A DNA stretch of 64,000 nt from Bin87 sp965208015 (lineage in GTDB: Bacteria; Chloroflexota; Dehalococcoidia; Lucifugimonadales; UBA3495): contig OZ242309.1 in assembly GCA_965208015.1 (NCBI GenBank), positions 558,001-622,000 of the forward strand. Direction: 5' to 3'. How positions within the stretch are numbered: the stretch's first letter is position 1; every line of letters begins with the position of its first letter. The position numbers and the translations under genes are program-made. Below, one piece after another: positions 33,908-42,042 of this stretch. The notes under the pieces are model-generated. The model was not told the DNA's origin. It saw only the letters and a list, made by a program, of their open reading frames with translations, and did not search any database.

Positions 33908-34010
33908 GTCTCAGATTAGAACGAAGGGTTCGGCAGGATAGGACGCGCGCAATGATACCACACGAACAAGCAGATTACGGCTCGCGAGCCGTCAGCACCG
34001 GCCGCTGTCG

Positions 34011-34040
34011 TTGACACTGCAAAGAGGCAGTACGTATAGT
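34011..34040 (+). promoter_or_regulatory. Sigma-70-type promoter of the HIT-ECH operon
   Basis: TTGACA (34011-34016), 18-nt spacer, TATAGT (34035-34040). The 230-bp region 33908-34137 holds this promoter and a roughly 90-nt leader; I see no gene in it. Confidence 0.8.
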
Positions 34041-34137
34041 AATCGGGGCGCCCCGAACTGGTGTTGCGTCCGGCTCCCTGACCAGCCTAACGATTTACCG
34101 CGGGTCCGCGTTTTGCGCCGTGGCTCCTTGAGATTAC

Positions 34138-34476
34138 ATGAGCTCTCAACACACCAATTGCGTCTTTTGCGAAATTATAGCCGGACGTGAACCGGCGCGG
34201 ATTCGCTATCTGGACAATGACCTGATCGCCATCGTCAATCGGCTGACTTGGGTGCCGGTAATGCTGCTGGTGATGCCGCGCCAGCACATGTCGCAGTTGG
34301 AGATGTGGAGCAATGGGATAATGTCGCGGCTTGGCGATGTCGCTGCAACCCTGGGTTGCATGTACTGCCCCAACGGCTTTCGCATCCTCTCCAACTTCGG
34401 CTACGACGGTTTGCAGAGCCAACCCCACGGACACCTTCACGTCATCGGCGGTCAGTTCCTGGGCCACTACGCCTGA
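34138..34476 (+). CDS. HIT-family protein
   Basis: The 112-residue protein has the histidine triad QPHGHLHVIGG with His97, His99 and His101, and an N-terminal CVFCEIIAG zinc-like start. HIT proteins hydrolyse or transfer nucleotides (for example adenosine phosphoramidates, AMP-lysine or dinucleoside polyphosphates). The middle (VMPRQHMSQLEMWSNGIMSRL) is shorter than in Hint. Followed after 47 nt by an enoyl-CoA hydratase gene. Confidence 0.88.
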   Translation: MSSQHTNCVFCEIIAGREPARIRYLDNDLIAIVNRLTWVPVMLLVMPRQHMSQLEMWSNGIMSRLGDVAATLGCMYCPNGFRILSNFGYDGLQSQPHGHLHVIGGQFLGHYA

Positions 34477-34523
34477 CACCGTCTTGACTTCGATACCCAC
34501 GAACCCAAGGAGACCTCGACGCT

Positions 34524-35312
34524 ATGCCTGAAACCGTGCTCTACGAAAAGACCGGGACCGACAACCACGTCGCGATTATCACGCTCAACCGACCCGAGTC
34601 TTCCAACGCCATCAACCGTCAATTGCGTCGGGAATTGCGTGACGTGATCGACCACTTCGACAACGAAGACGACGAAGCCTGGGTGGCAGTGATTACCGGC
34701 TCCGGCCGCAACTTCTGCGCCGGCCGCGACCTGAAAGAACGCGCCGCCGACAACGCCGAGGGTGTCCAGGCCCGGGCTGAAAACAGCATGTCGCCCAACA
34801 AGCCCCACATGTGGGAGAGGCCCGTGAAGCCCCTGGTGGCCGCGGTCAACGGCGCTGCCGCCGCGGGTGGCTGGTCTATTGCCCAGATGTGCGACGTCCG
34901 TCTGGCTGCGGATAATGCGCGCTTGGGCATCACCGAGACCAAGTGGAGCCTCATGCCGCCCTTCGCGGTGGAGCTCACCAAGATGATCGGCATCTCCAAT
35001 GTGCTGGAGTTGGTAATGACCGCAGATCTGCTGCCCGCCGAACGGGTAAGGGAGATGGGTTTCCTGAACAAGGTGGTGCCTCCCGACGAACTCGTTCCCG
35101 AAGCCATCAAGATGGCTGAGAGCATTGCACAGAACGCCCCCCTGGCGGTTCGCACCATCAAGGATCTGGCCTACAGCAGCCTGGACATGTCCATCGCCGA
35201 AATCAGCGCCAAGACCTACGTGGCCTACGACTACATCCTGACCACGCAGGATAGCAAAGAGGGCCCGCGGGCCTTCGCCGAAAAGCGTCGTCCTAACTGG
35301 CAGCTCAAGTAA
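34524..35312 (+). CDS. Enoyl-CoA hydratase/isomerase family protein
   Basis: The 262-residue crotonase-fold protein has the oxyanion-hole signatures NFCAGRDLKE near residue 70 and AAAAGGWSIAQMCDVRLAADNARLGITETKW near residue 110. It acts on acyl-CoA thioesters in fatty-acid or aromatic-acid breakdown; the exact reaction is not clear from sequence. GGAG-type ribosome site before ATG; the alpha/beta hydrolase starts 58 nt later. Confidence 0.9.
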   Translation: MPETVLYEKTGTDNHVAIITLNRPESSNAINRQLRRELRDVIDHFDNEDDEAWVAVITGSGRNFCAGRDLKERAADNAEGVQARAENSMSPNKPHMWERPVKPLVAAVNGAAAAGGWSIAQMCDVRLAADNARLGITETKWSLMPPFAVELTKMIGISNVLELVMTADLLPAERVREMGFLNKVVPPDELVPEAIKMAESIAQNAPLAVRTIKDLAYSSLDMSIAEISAKTYVAYDYILTTQDSKEGPRAFAEKRRPNWQLK

Positions 35313-35369
35313 ACCTGATCTGCCGCCACCGACCTGCAACCGCTACAGCAACACCCCGGGAGGAGTGAT

Positions 35370-36212
35370 ATGACCACGCAAGTTCAGCCCAAGAGTCGTA
35401 CCATCACTGCCAATGGCATCAACCTGCATTATCTTGATTGGGGCGCCGAGGGCAATCCGCCGCTGGTATTGCTGCACGGCCTGCGTGGACACGCCAACGT
35501 CTGGGCTGACGTGGCGGAGGCGCTGTGCAGTGATTACCACGTCTACGCTCTCGACCAGCGCGGCCGTGGCGACACCGACCACGCTCCCGGCGGCGACTAC
35601 TCTACTGAGGCTTTCGTGGCCGACCTGATCGGATTCGTGGATGCCATAGGCTTGGACAAGTTCGTCCTGTTCGGCCATTCCATGGGCGGCCGCAACAGCA
35701 TGGCCTTCGCCGGCGCGCATCCGGAGAGGCTGGAGCGCCTGTGCATCGTTGACATCGGTCCGCGCATTGAGCCTGCCGGTGGCAACCGCATCACTGAGGA
35801 ACTGCGTGCCATCCCGCCGCACTTCGATAACTTTGAGGACGCCCTCGTCCATGTCCAGGGCGGGAACCGGTTCGCTTCGGAGTCGGTCATGCGCCGACGC
35901 CTGGCGGGTCAGACCCGGCAGTTGCCAGACGGGAAGCTTGGTTGGAAGTTTGATCCGGAAATCCGGGAGCAGCGCATCAACGGCACTGCCGCTCCGGCGA
36001 CAGACCTGTGGCCCGCGTTGGAAAACATAACTTGCCCCACCCTGATAGTGCGCGGGACTGAAACCGACTTGCTCACTCAGGAGACCGCCGACCGCATGGT
36101 GGACACCCTTGCCCAGGGCAGCATGGTCAACATAGAGCGGGCTGGTCACATGGTGTTTGAGGACAATCCGGACGACTTCATCGCGGCGGTCAAAACCTGG
36201 CTGGCCGGATAA
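35370..36212 (+). CDS. Alpha/beta hydrolase
   Basis: The 280-residue protein has LLHGLRGH (oxyanion), the elbow GHSMGGR with Ser104, an Asp in RGTETDLLTQ and a His in RAGHMVFEDN. This resembles the epoxide-hydrolase/haloperoxidase-type group that often sits near acyl-CoA enzymes. The substrate is unknown. Same strand and operon as the enoyl-CoA hydratase gene. Confidence 0.88.
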   Translation: MTTQVQPKSRTITANGINLHYLDWGAEGNPPLVLLHGLRGHANVWADVAEALCSDYHVYALDQRGRGDTDHAPGGDYSTEAFVADLIGFVDAIGLDKFVLFGHSMGGRNSMAFAGAHPERLERLCIVDIGPRIEPAGGNRITEELRAIPPHFDNFEDALVHVQGGNRFASESVMRRRLAGQTRQLPDGKLGWKFDPEIREQRINGTAAPATDLWPALENITCPTLIVRGTETDLLTQETADRMVDTLAQGSMVNIERAGHMVFEDNPDDFIAAVKTWLAG

Positions 36213-36251
36213 TCCCCGCTTTGCTGATGCTTCGGTGCCTGAGGTGCGCTG

Positions 36252-36842
36252 ATGACAACCGCCGAAAAGTTGTACACCAGGGAAGAGTTCGCCGCCCTGC
36301 CCATGGACGTGATTCAGGGGTGCGAGTTGGTCGATGGCCGCATCGTCAAAAAGCGCGTATGGGAAGGTGAGGAGATGGGAATGACGCCGGGGAGGCTCAT
36401 TCATGCGGAAGTAGTGCGTCTCATCTGGCGGGCATTGGATCGACGTTCGGATACGGATTCTCCGATTCGGGTTTTCGCCGAAGCCCTGTTTGACGTAGGG
36501 ACGGATCGAGAGCGCACTCGCCGTCCTGATCTGGCGGTGATTGCTGGTGATCTCCCTACCGACCCGGAGTTGATCAGCAATCTACTGCCCGTGATGGTGG
36601 TGGAGGTGGTTTCACCCCACAACGAAACGTTGGGCGATTGGAACAAGGTCGAAGAATACCTCGCGGCCGGCGTGCAGTTGGTGTGGCTGGCATTGCCGCC
36701 ACATCGGACCATCATCGCGTTCTGGCCCGACCGAGCGACCGTGTTCCGCAGCATCGATACCATTACCGCCGAACCGGTCCTTCCCCACTTCTCCTGTCAG
36801 GTAGCTGACTTGTTCCCACCGCCGGCAATCCTGACCCAGTGA
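36252..36842 (+). CDS. Uma2 family (DUF820) nuclease-like protein
   Basis: The 196-residue protein has the Uma2 layout: YTREEFAALPMDVIQGCELVDGRIV, RRPDLAVIAGDL with the conserved Asp, LPVMVVEVVSPHNE with Glu, and VQLVWLALPPHRTIIAFWPD. The second family member in the window. Its target is unknown. Confidence 0.87.
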   Translation: MTTAEKLYTREEFAALPMDVIQGCELVDGRIVKKRVWEGEEMGMTPGRLIHAEVVRLIWRALDRRSDTDSPIRVFAEALFDVGTDRERTRRPDLAVIAGDLPTDPELISNLLPVMVVEVVSPHNETLGDWNKVEEYLAAGVQLVWLALPPHRTIIAFWPDRATVFRSIDTITAEPVLPHFSCQVADLFPPPAILTQ

Positions 36843-36910
36843 TCTGAGCGCTTCACGCTATAATCCCGGCACCGACAAAAGCAGCCGCTTCGCCGCTGAG
36901 GTTAATCGAC

Positions 36911-38134
36911 ATGAAAGTTTCTTTCTTCCATCTCATGCCATATCAAGACCTGCCCGACGATTTCGCCCAGCAGCATCATTCGGCCTGGGTCGATCTGCCC
37001 AACGAGAACTTCGATCCAGCCAAAGGCAATGAATACTACGCCCAGTACATCGACCAGTTGCGTTACGCGGACGAGGTTGGCTTTGACGGCATCTGCGTCA
37101 ACGAGCATCACAACAATGCCTACGGCATCATGCCGTCGCCCAACCTGATCGCGTCAGTGCTGGCCAACTCCACGAACAATGGCGCCGTGATCGTGCTGGG
37201 GAACAGCCTGGCCCTGTACAACCCGCCCGTGCGCGTGGCCGAAGAGATGGCGATGCTCGACGTAATTTCCAACGGACGTCTGGTCGCCGGCTTCCCGGTG
37301 GGAACCGCCATGGATACGACGTTCTCCTACGGCCAGGTGCCCATCACGTTGCGCGACCGGCATACCGAGGCACACGACGTCATCATGCAGGCGTGGACCC
37401 AGCACCAGCCCACGATTTTCAACGGCAAGTACAACAAGCTGCGCTACATCAGCATCTGGCCGCGTCCGATGCAGGAGCCACATCCGCCGGTTTGGATCCC
37501 CGGCTCCGGCAGCCTTGAGACCTGGGACTGGGTTCTGGATCGGGACTACGTCTACTGCTACCTGTCCTACTACGGCTACCTGCGCGGCCACAATATCGTC
37601 AAGGGCTACTGGGAGCGCTGCGCAGAGCGGGGCGTAGACGACAACCCCCACCGCTTGGGATTCCTGCAACTGGCGTGCGTCTCCGAAACGGACGAACAGG
37701 CGGAGAAGGACTACGAGCAGCACGTGAAGTATTTCTACGAAAAGATGCTCCGCGTGTACCCGCCATTCGCCGAATCCCCCGGCTACCGGTCGCTGGAGTC
37801 CATCCGCAAGTCCTTGCGCCCGCAGATGGGCGAAGAAGCGCAGCGCACCGCTCAGGAGAATAGCTGGAAGGATTACATCGAGCAGGGTCACGTCATCGGC
37901 GGCAGCCCCGAGACGGTGCGGCGCAAACTGACCGAGGCCTGCGAGATGCTCCGCATCGGACACCTCATGGTCCTGCTCCAGATCGGCAGCATGCCGCCCG
38001 AACTGGTGCGGAAGAACACCGACCTCTTCGCCAACGAGGTCATGCCCCACATGAAAGGTCTCTTCAACGAATACGACGATCCATGGTGGCCGGAGCGTCT
38101 CAAATCGACCGCCGCGGAAGCCGTTGGGGACTGA
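36911..38134 (+). CDS. LLM-class flavin-dependent oxidoreductase
   Basis: The 407-residue protein is a luciferase-like TIM barrel: ADEVGFDGICVNEHHNNAYGIMPSPN, then LALYNPPVRVAEEMAMLDVISNGRLVAGFPVG. It likely uses FMNH2 or coenzyme F420-like cofactor and O2 to oxidise an organic substrate that is not identifiable. It heads a likely operon with the HEPN-like gene (2-nt gap) and the selenoperoxiredoxin gene; a peroxiredoxin next to a flavin monooxygenase could deal with peroxide leak. Confidence 0.9.
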   Translation: MKVSFFHLMPYQDLPDDFAQQHHSAWVDLPNENFDPAKGNEYYAQYIDQLRYADEVGFDGICVNEHHNNAYGIMPSPNLIASVLANSTNNGAVIVLGNSLALYNPPVRVAEEMAMLDVISNGRLVAGFPVGTAMDTTFSYGQVPITLRDRHTEAHDVIMQAWTQHQPTIFNGKYNKLRYISIWPRPMQEPHPPVWIPGSGSLETWDWVLDRDYVYCYLSYYGYLRGHNIVKGYWERCAERGVDDNPHRLGFLQLACVSETDEQAEKDYEQHVKYFYEKMLRVYPPFAESPGYRSLESIRKSLRPQMGEEAQRTAQENSWKDYIEQGHVIGGSPETVRRKLTEACEMLRIGHLMVLLQIGSMPPELVRKNTDLFANEVMPHMKGLFNEYDDPWWPERLKSTAAEAVGD

Positions 38135-38136
38135 CA

Positions 38137-38658
38137 ATGTCAACGCCGCTGACCTTTTCTGACAGTGACATCGCCGCTGCCGTCGCTCGTGCTCTGGCTG
38201 CCTCCAGAGATCCGGAACAACCGGCGACGGATGCGGGAAGGTCCCCCGCGAAATACGCGCAACTCAGCGACGACTTCCGGGCCAGTGCCTGGCGGCACCT
38301 TAACAAGGATAGTGATTTGCCCCAAGCTTCCAGCAAGGCTTGGGGTATGGTTGCTGAGACTATCAAGGCAGTCAGTGCCCGGCACGGAGGGATCATCCAT
38401 GCCCATCGCTCCATTTGGCACGTGCTCAGGGAATTGTCAAATCTGGCAAGCGAATCAGGTGAAATTGATACGGCAAACTGGCTGAGAAATTCGTTCGGTG
38501 TCGCCCGGACACTGCATAGCAATTTCTATGAAGATGAAGCGGATGCTGGGGACGTGACTGCTGGGCTTCTGTTGTGCGAAGAACTCTCTGACCGTCTGTA
38601 CGAGCTGTTCTGGCCCGATCGTGGGGACAGCGATGCAGAAACTGATACCGAGGAATGA
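38137..38658 (+). CDS. HEPN/PaREP1-like protein
   Basis: From ATG 38137 (2 nt after the LLM stop) the product is 173 residues. The helical core SSKAWGMVAETIKAVSARHGGIIHAHRSIWHVL and the second part FGVARTLHSNFYEDEADAGDVT match the family end seen at 31893. The N-terminal roughly 50 residues are extra. Its stop codon overlaps or lies 2 nt from the start of the selenoperoxiredoxin gene. Confidence 0.65.
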   Translation: MSTPLTFSDSDIAAAVARALAASRDPEQPATDAGRSPAKYAQLSDDFRASAWRHLNKDSDLPQASSKAWGMVAETIKAVSARHGGIIHAHRSIWHVLRELSNLASESGEIDTANWLRNSFGVARTLHSNFYEDEADAGDVTAGLLLCEELSDRLYELFWPDRGDSDAETDTEE

Positions 38659-38660
38659 CT

Positions 38661-39152
38661 ATGGGTGAAAAATTGCAGCAGGGCGACCGTCTGCCCGAAT
38701 TGTCTCTAAATCTGATTGACGGGGGCACGCTGACCCTACCCAGCGATATGTCGTCACGTTACCTTGCCGTGTTGTTCTATCGCGGCGTTTGGTGACCCTA
38801 CTGCTCGCGGCAGTTGGCCGCGTGGCAATCGCAGCAGGATTCCCTGGCCGAAATGGGACTGTCGATAATCGGCGCCAGCGTGGAACCTAGGGAAGTTGTG
38901 GAGGAAATGGCCGCCAAGTCCGACGTCACCTTCCCCATGGCCTACGGCGTCACTCGGGAGCAGGCGGATATGCTAGGTTCCTGGTGGTCCGACGACCGCG
39001 GCGGCTACATCCAGCCCACCGAGTTGCTGCTTGGTCGCGGGGGCACGGTGCTGGGATCCATGTACGCCAGCGGACCCGTGGGGCGGGTTTCCCCTGACGA
39101 AGCCGTGCACTTCATTGAAGGCCGGGAGCGAGCCCGGTTGCGCAGCCAGTAG
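38661..39152 (+). CDS. Peroxiredoxin-like selenoprotein with UxxC motif (in-frame TGA at codon 45)
   Basis: From ATG 38661 (GAGGA 8 nt upstream; ATG 38655 also in frame) there are 44 codons, a TGA at 38793-38795, then an open frame to 39152, 163 residues in total. The segment reads VLFYRGVW-U45-P-Y-C48-S, whereas AhpC/TSA-like relatives have RGxWCPYC, so the TGA replaces the peroxidatic cysteine exactly. The rest follows the family: SIIGASVEP, VTFPMAYGVTREQADMLGSWW and the C-terminal strand GTVLGSMYAS. It should reduce peroxides through a selenolate. A SECIS-like hairpin follows the TGA. An ordinary annotation would start at 38814 and lose the active site. It lies at the end of the LLM-HEPN operon. 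The alternative is a nonsense mutation, which would have to hit the catalytic residue alone. Confidence 0.87.
38793..38827 (+). promoter_or_regulatory. Candidate bacterial SECIS element after the TGA of the peroxiredoxin-like gene
   Basis: The stem TGCTCGCGGC (38802-38811) pairs with GCCGCGTGGCA (38817-38827) with one bulged T, ten pairs in all, around the loop AGTTG. The loop begins 16 nt after the TGA. G-T at loop positions 2-3 recalls the G and U needed in the E. coli fdhF element, and an unpaired U in the stem is present, although on the 3' side. Folded by hand. Confidence 0.7.
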
Positions 39153-39177
39153 AATCCCGTTCGCGGGACATCGGGGA

Positions 39178-41976
39178 TCATTTCGCGGGTTCCACCCGCA
39201 CGGCGCACACCTTGTACTCCGGGATCCGCGAGTCCGGATCGTACACGGCGTTGGTCAGGAAGTTTGCGGCGGATTCGTTCAGCTTCACGAAGGGAATGAA
39301 AATCTCGCCAACGCGCATCCGGTAGGTGAAACGCGCCACACCCGTCAGTTCACCGCGCCGCGAGCGCACGCGAACCGGCGCGCCATCCTGCAGGCCGAAC
39401 CGTTCGCCGTCGGCAGGATTCACGGACACTTCAAGGTCCGCCATCCGCGCCAGGAGATTGCCGACCCTCCGGGTGATGGTGCCGCCGTGCCAGTGGTACA
39501 AGACCCTGCCGGTGTTCAGCAGCAGAGGGAACTGCTCTGAGGGCGTTTCCTCAGCGGTTGGCCCCTGATCATAGCCGATGAACCGGGTCCGGTTGCCCCG
39601 GGGAAAGCTATTGCCATAGAGATAACTGGTGCCGGGATGTGCGGGGGTCGGGCACGGCCACTGAAGTCCGCCCTCGGTGTCGAGACGCTCGTAAGATATG
39701 CCCGCCAGAATCGGCGTTAAACCAGCCATCTCGTCGAAAATCTCCCCGGGATGCTGAAAAGCGAACTGGCTTGCCCAAGGTAAATCCAGACGGTCGCACA
39801 TCCGTCGGGCCAGATCGCACACGATGTCCCAATCCGGCCTGCTGTTGCCCACCGGAGCCACGGACTGTCGCACCCGCTGGACTCGGCGTTCGCTATTTGT
39901 GAAGGTCCCATCTTTCTCGGCGAAGGTGGTGGCGGGCAAGACTACATCGGCCAGCAGGGCAGTTTCGTGCATGAAGATGTCCTGCACCACCAGGAAGTCC
40001 AACTTGCGGAATAACTCGTCTGCCCGGTTGAGGTCGGGCTCGCTCAGGAGCGGGTTTTCTCCGGTGATGTACATCGCTTGCACGCCGCCCGGTTCACTGA
40101 TGGTGTCCACCATGTCGGTCACCATCATCCCGGCGACCCCGGGGAGTGAGCCGTTAGCTTTCCAGGCGGCGTCAAACTTGGCAACAGTGTCCGAGCGCAA
40201 ACCCTGATAGCCCGGCAGGGAGTTTGGCAAGCACCCGGCGTCGCCGCACCCCTGCACGTTGTTCTGGCCGCGCAAGGGAGAGACACCGCACCCTGGCCGT
40301 CCTAACTGCCCGGTTACCAGCGCCAGGTTGAGCAGGCTGTGTACGTTGGGAGTGCCGTTAGTGTGCTGAGTGATGCCCATGCCCCAGATGAGACAGGAAC
40401 CGCCGTATCCCTGCTCGGAGGTGCTGCCCTTCGGCTCCGGTGGGCGGGCAAAGAGGCGAGCAGCGGCGCGGATGTCAGCAGAGGGAACGCCAGTGACGGC
40501 GGCGGCACGTTCCGGCGAGTATCCGTCAATAATGGCGAGCCAGTCGTTGTAACCCTCCGTGCGGTTGGTCACGAAGTCTGCATCGGACAGGCCCTCCGCA
40601 ACGATGACTTGGGCCATGGCGTTCAGCAAGGCCACGTCAGTGCCCGGATATGGGCGCAACCACAGGTCGGCGTAGTCGCACATATCAATGCGACGGGGGT
40701 TGATGACGATTAGCCCGGCTCCGCGTTCCACTACGGCGCGACGCATTCGCGCGGCCGCCACCGGGTGGTTGGTCGTCGGATCGCAGCCGGTAACCAGCAG
40801 GCACCCCGCCGTCTCGTAGTCGGTGTACGAGTTGCTGGTGGCGCCGCTGCCCAGCGCGGTCAGCATGGCTTCCACCGAGGGGGCGTGGCAGAGGCGAGTG
40901 CAGTGGTCGATGTTGTTGCTGCCCATGACCAGACGGGCGAATTTCTGCTGCACGTAGCCGTCCTCGTTGGTGGCTTTCGCCGAACACAGCGTGCCGAAGG
41001 TCTCGCCGCGGTATTCGGCGAGGCGCGATGCGACCAGGTCCAATGCCTCATCCCAGGTCGCCTCCCGGAAATCGCCGGTGAAACGGTCGCCCTCGCGTAT
41101 CAACGGCCTCTTGATGCGGTCGCCGTGCTGCACGAAAGTGTAGCCGAAGCGCCCCTTCACGCACAGCATCCCGACGCTGGAAAGGTTGTCAGGGTCATCA
41201 TGCGAGGCGATGATCCGGCCCGCATTGGGGCCTTCCTTTGCGTCGTTGACTTCCAGCTTTATGCCACAGCCCACGCCACAGTAAGGGCAGGTGGTCTTGA
41301 CCTGGCGCGTCGGCGCTTTGGTGTCCACAGGCGCTTTGACGCTGATCGCGCCGGTAGGACATACGCTGAGGCATTGGCCGCACGTGGTGCAGATGCTTTC
41401 GCCCAGCGGTTTGTCACCGGCGGTGGCGATACGCGCCGATCCGCCGGCGCCCAGCACGTCAATTGCGCCGATGAACTGGTGGCTGGACTGGCAGGCGTTG
41501 ACGCAGCGGGCGCACAAGATGCATGCGTCCATGGCCAAGTTGAACACCGGGTTGGATTCGTCCGCAGGCTGACGTGGGCGGGAACCCCAGCGTGTTGTGG
41601 ATATGCCGTGCCGCCTGGCTGCGTCCGAAAGCAGGCCGTAGCTTTCAGTCTGCCCGCCGGGCCCGTTACCGTTGCCAACCATGCCGAGGGTCAGTTCGAT
41701 GACACCGGAGCGAATTCGCCTGACGTCAGCGGTGTCTGTGCGGATCACCATTCCGTCGCTGGCTGGCGTCGAGCAAGAGGCAGGGAACCCCCGGACGCCG
41801 TCGATCTGCACCAGGCAGGTTCGACACGCGCCGATGGCCGGCATGTCGGCGTCTTTACACAGTTGGGAGAGCGGCACGCCAGCGGCGTTGACAGCATCAA
41901 GCGCGCTGGCGCCTGCCGGCAAGCTGACGGGATTCCCGTCTACCGTCACGCTGATGCTTGGACTGGCGACGACCAT
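39178..41976 (-). CDS. Formate dehydrogenase-type molybdoenzyme alpha subunit
   Basis: The 932-residue protein begins with a 2Fe-2S domain (LCKDADMPAIGACRTC), then ferredoxin clusters CILCARCVNACQSSHQF and CTTCGQCLSVCP, then the 4Fe-4S/bis-MGD domain starting TCPYCGVGCGIKLEV. Near residue 362 is NIDHCTRLCHAPSVEAML, where the cysteine of RLCH sits at the place of the molybdenum ligand; related enzymes have Sec or Cys there, and this one has Cys. Later motifs fit bis-MGD dehydrogenases (GCDPTTNHPVAAARMRRA, and YITGENPLLSEPD). It probably oxidises formate, passing electrons on to a diaphorase-like partner that is not in the window. Confidence 0.92.
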   Translation of the reverse strand: MVVASPSISVTVDGNPVSLPAGASALDAVNAAGVPLSQLCKDADMPAIGACRTCLVQIDGVRGFPASCSTPASDGMVIRTDTADVRRIRSGVIELTLGMVGNGNGPGGQTESYGLLSDAARRHGISTTRWGSRPRQPADESNPVFNLAMDACILCARCVNACQSSHQFIGAIDVLGAGGSARIATAGDKPLGESICTTCGQCLSVCPTGAISVKAPVDTKAPTRQVKTTCPYCGVGCGIKLEVNDAKEGPNAGRIIASHDDPDNLSSVGMLCVKGRFGYTFVQHGDRIKRPLIREGDRFTGDFREATWDEALDLVASRLAEYRGETFGTLCSAKATNEDGYVQQKFARLVMGSNNIDHCTRLCHAPSVEAMLTALGSGATSNSYTDYETAGCLLVTGCDPTTNHPVAAARMRRAVVERGAGLIVINPRRIDMCDYADLWLRPYPGTDVALLNAMAQVIVAEGLSDADFVTNRTEGYNDWLAIIDGYSPERAAAVTGVPSADIRAAARLFARPPEPKGSTSEQGYGGSCLIWGMGITQHTNGTPNVHSLLNLALVTGQLGRPGCGVSPLRGQNNVQGCGDAGCLPNSLPGYQGLRSDTVAKFDAAWKANGSLPGVAGMMVTDMVDTISEPGGVQAMYITGENPLLSEPDLNRADELFRKLDFLVVQDIFMHETALLADVVLPATTFAEKDGTFTNSERRVQRVRQSVAPVGNSRPDWDIVCDLARRMCDRLDLPWASQFAFQHPGEIFDEMAGLTPILAGISYERLDTEGGLQWPCPTPAHPGTSYLYGNSFPRGNRTRFIGYDQGPTAEETPSEQFPLLLNTGRVLYHWHGGTITRRVGNLLARMADLEVSVNPADGERFGLQDGAPVRVRSRRGELTGVARFTYRMRVGEIFIPFVKLNESAANFLTNAVYDPDSRIPEYKVCAVRVEPAK

Positions 41977-42042
41977 CGCTGTTCCCTCCCGCCCCGACTG
42001 TGTACGACAAATGGTTGCCTGTGGGCAGTGTCTCGAACCCGC

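Noticed and set aside
36252..36842. Uma2 gene as part of a mobile element
   Set aside because: No inverted repeats, transposase or odd composition near it; the neighbours are ordinary metabolic genes.
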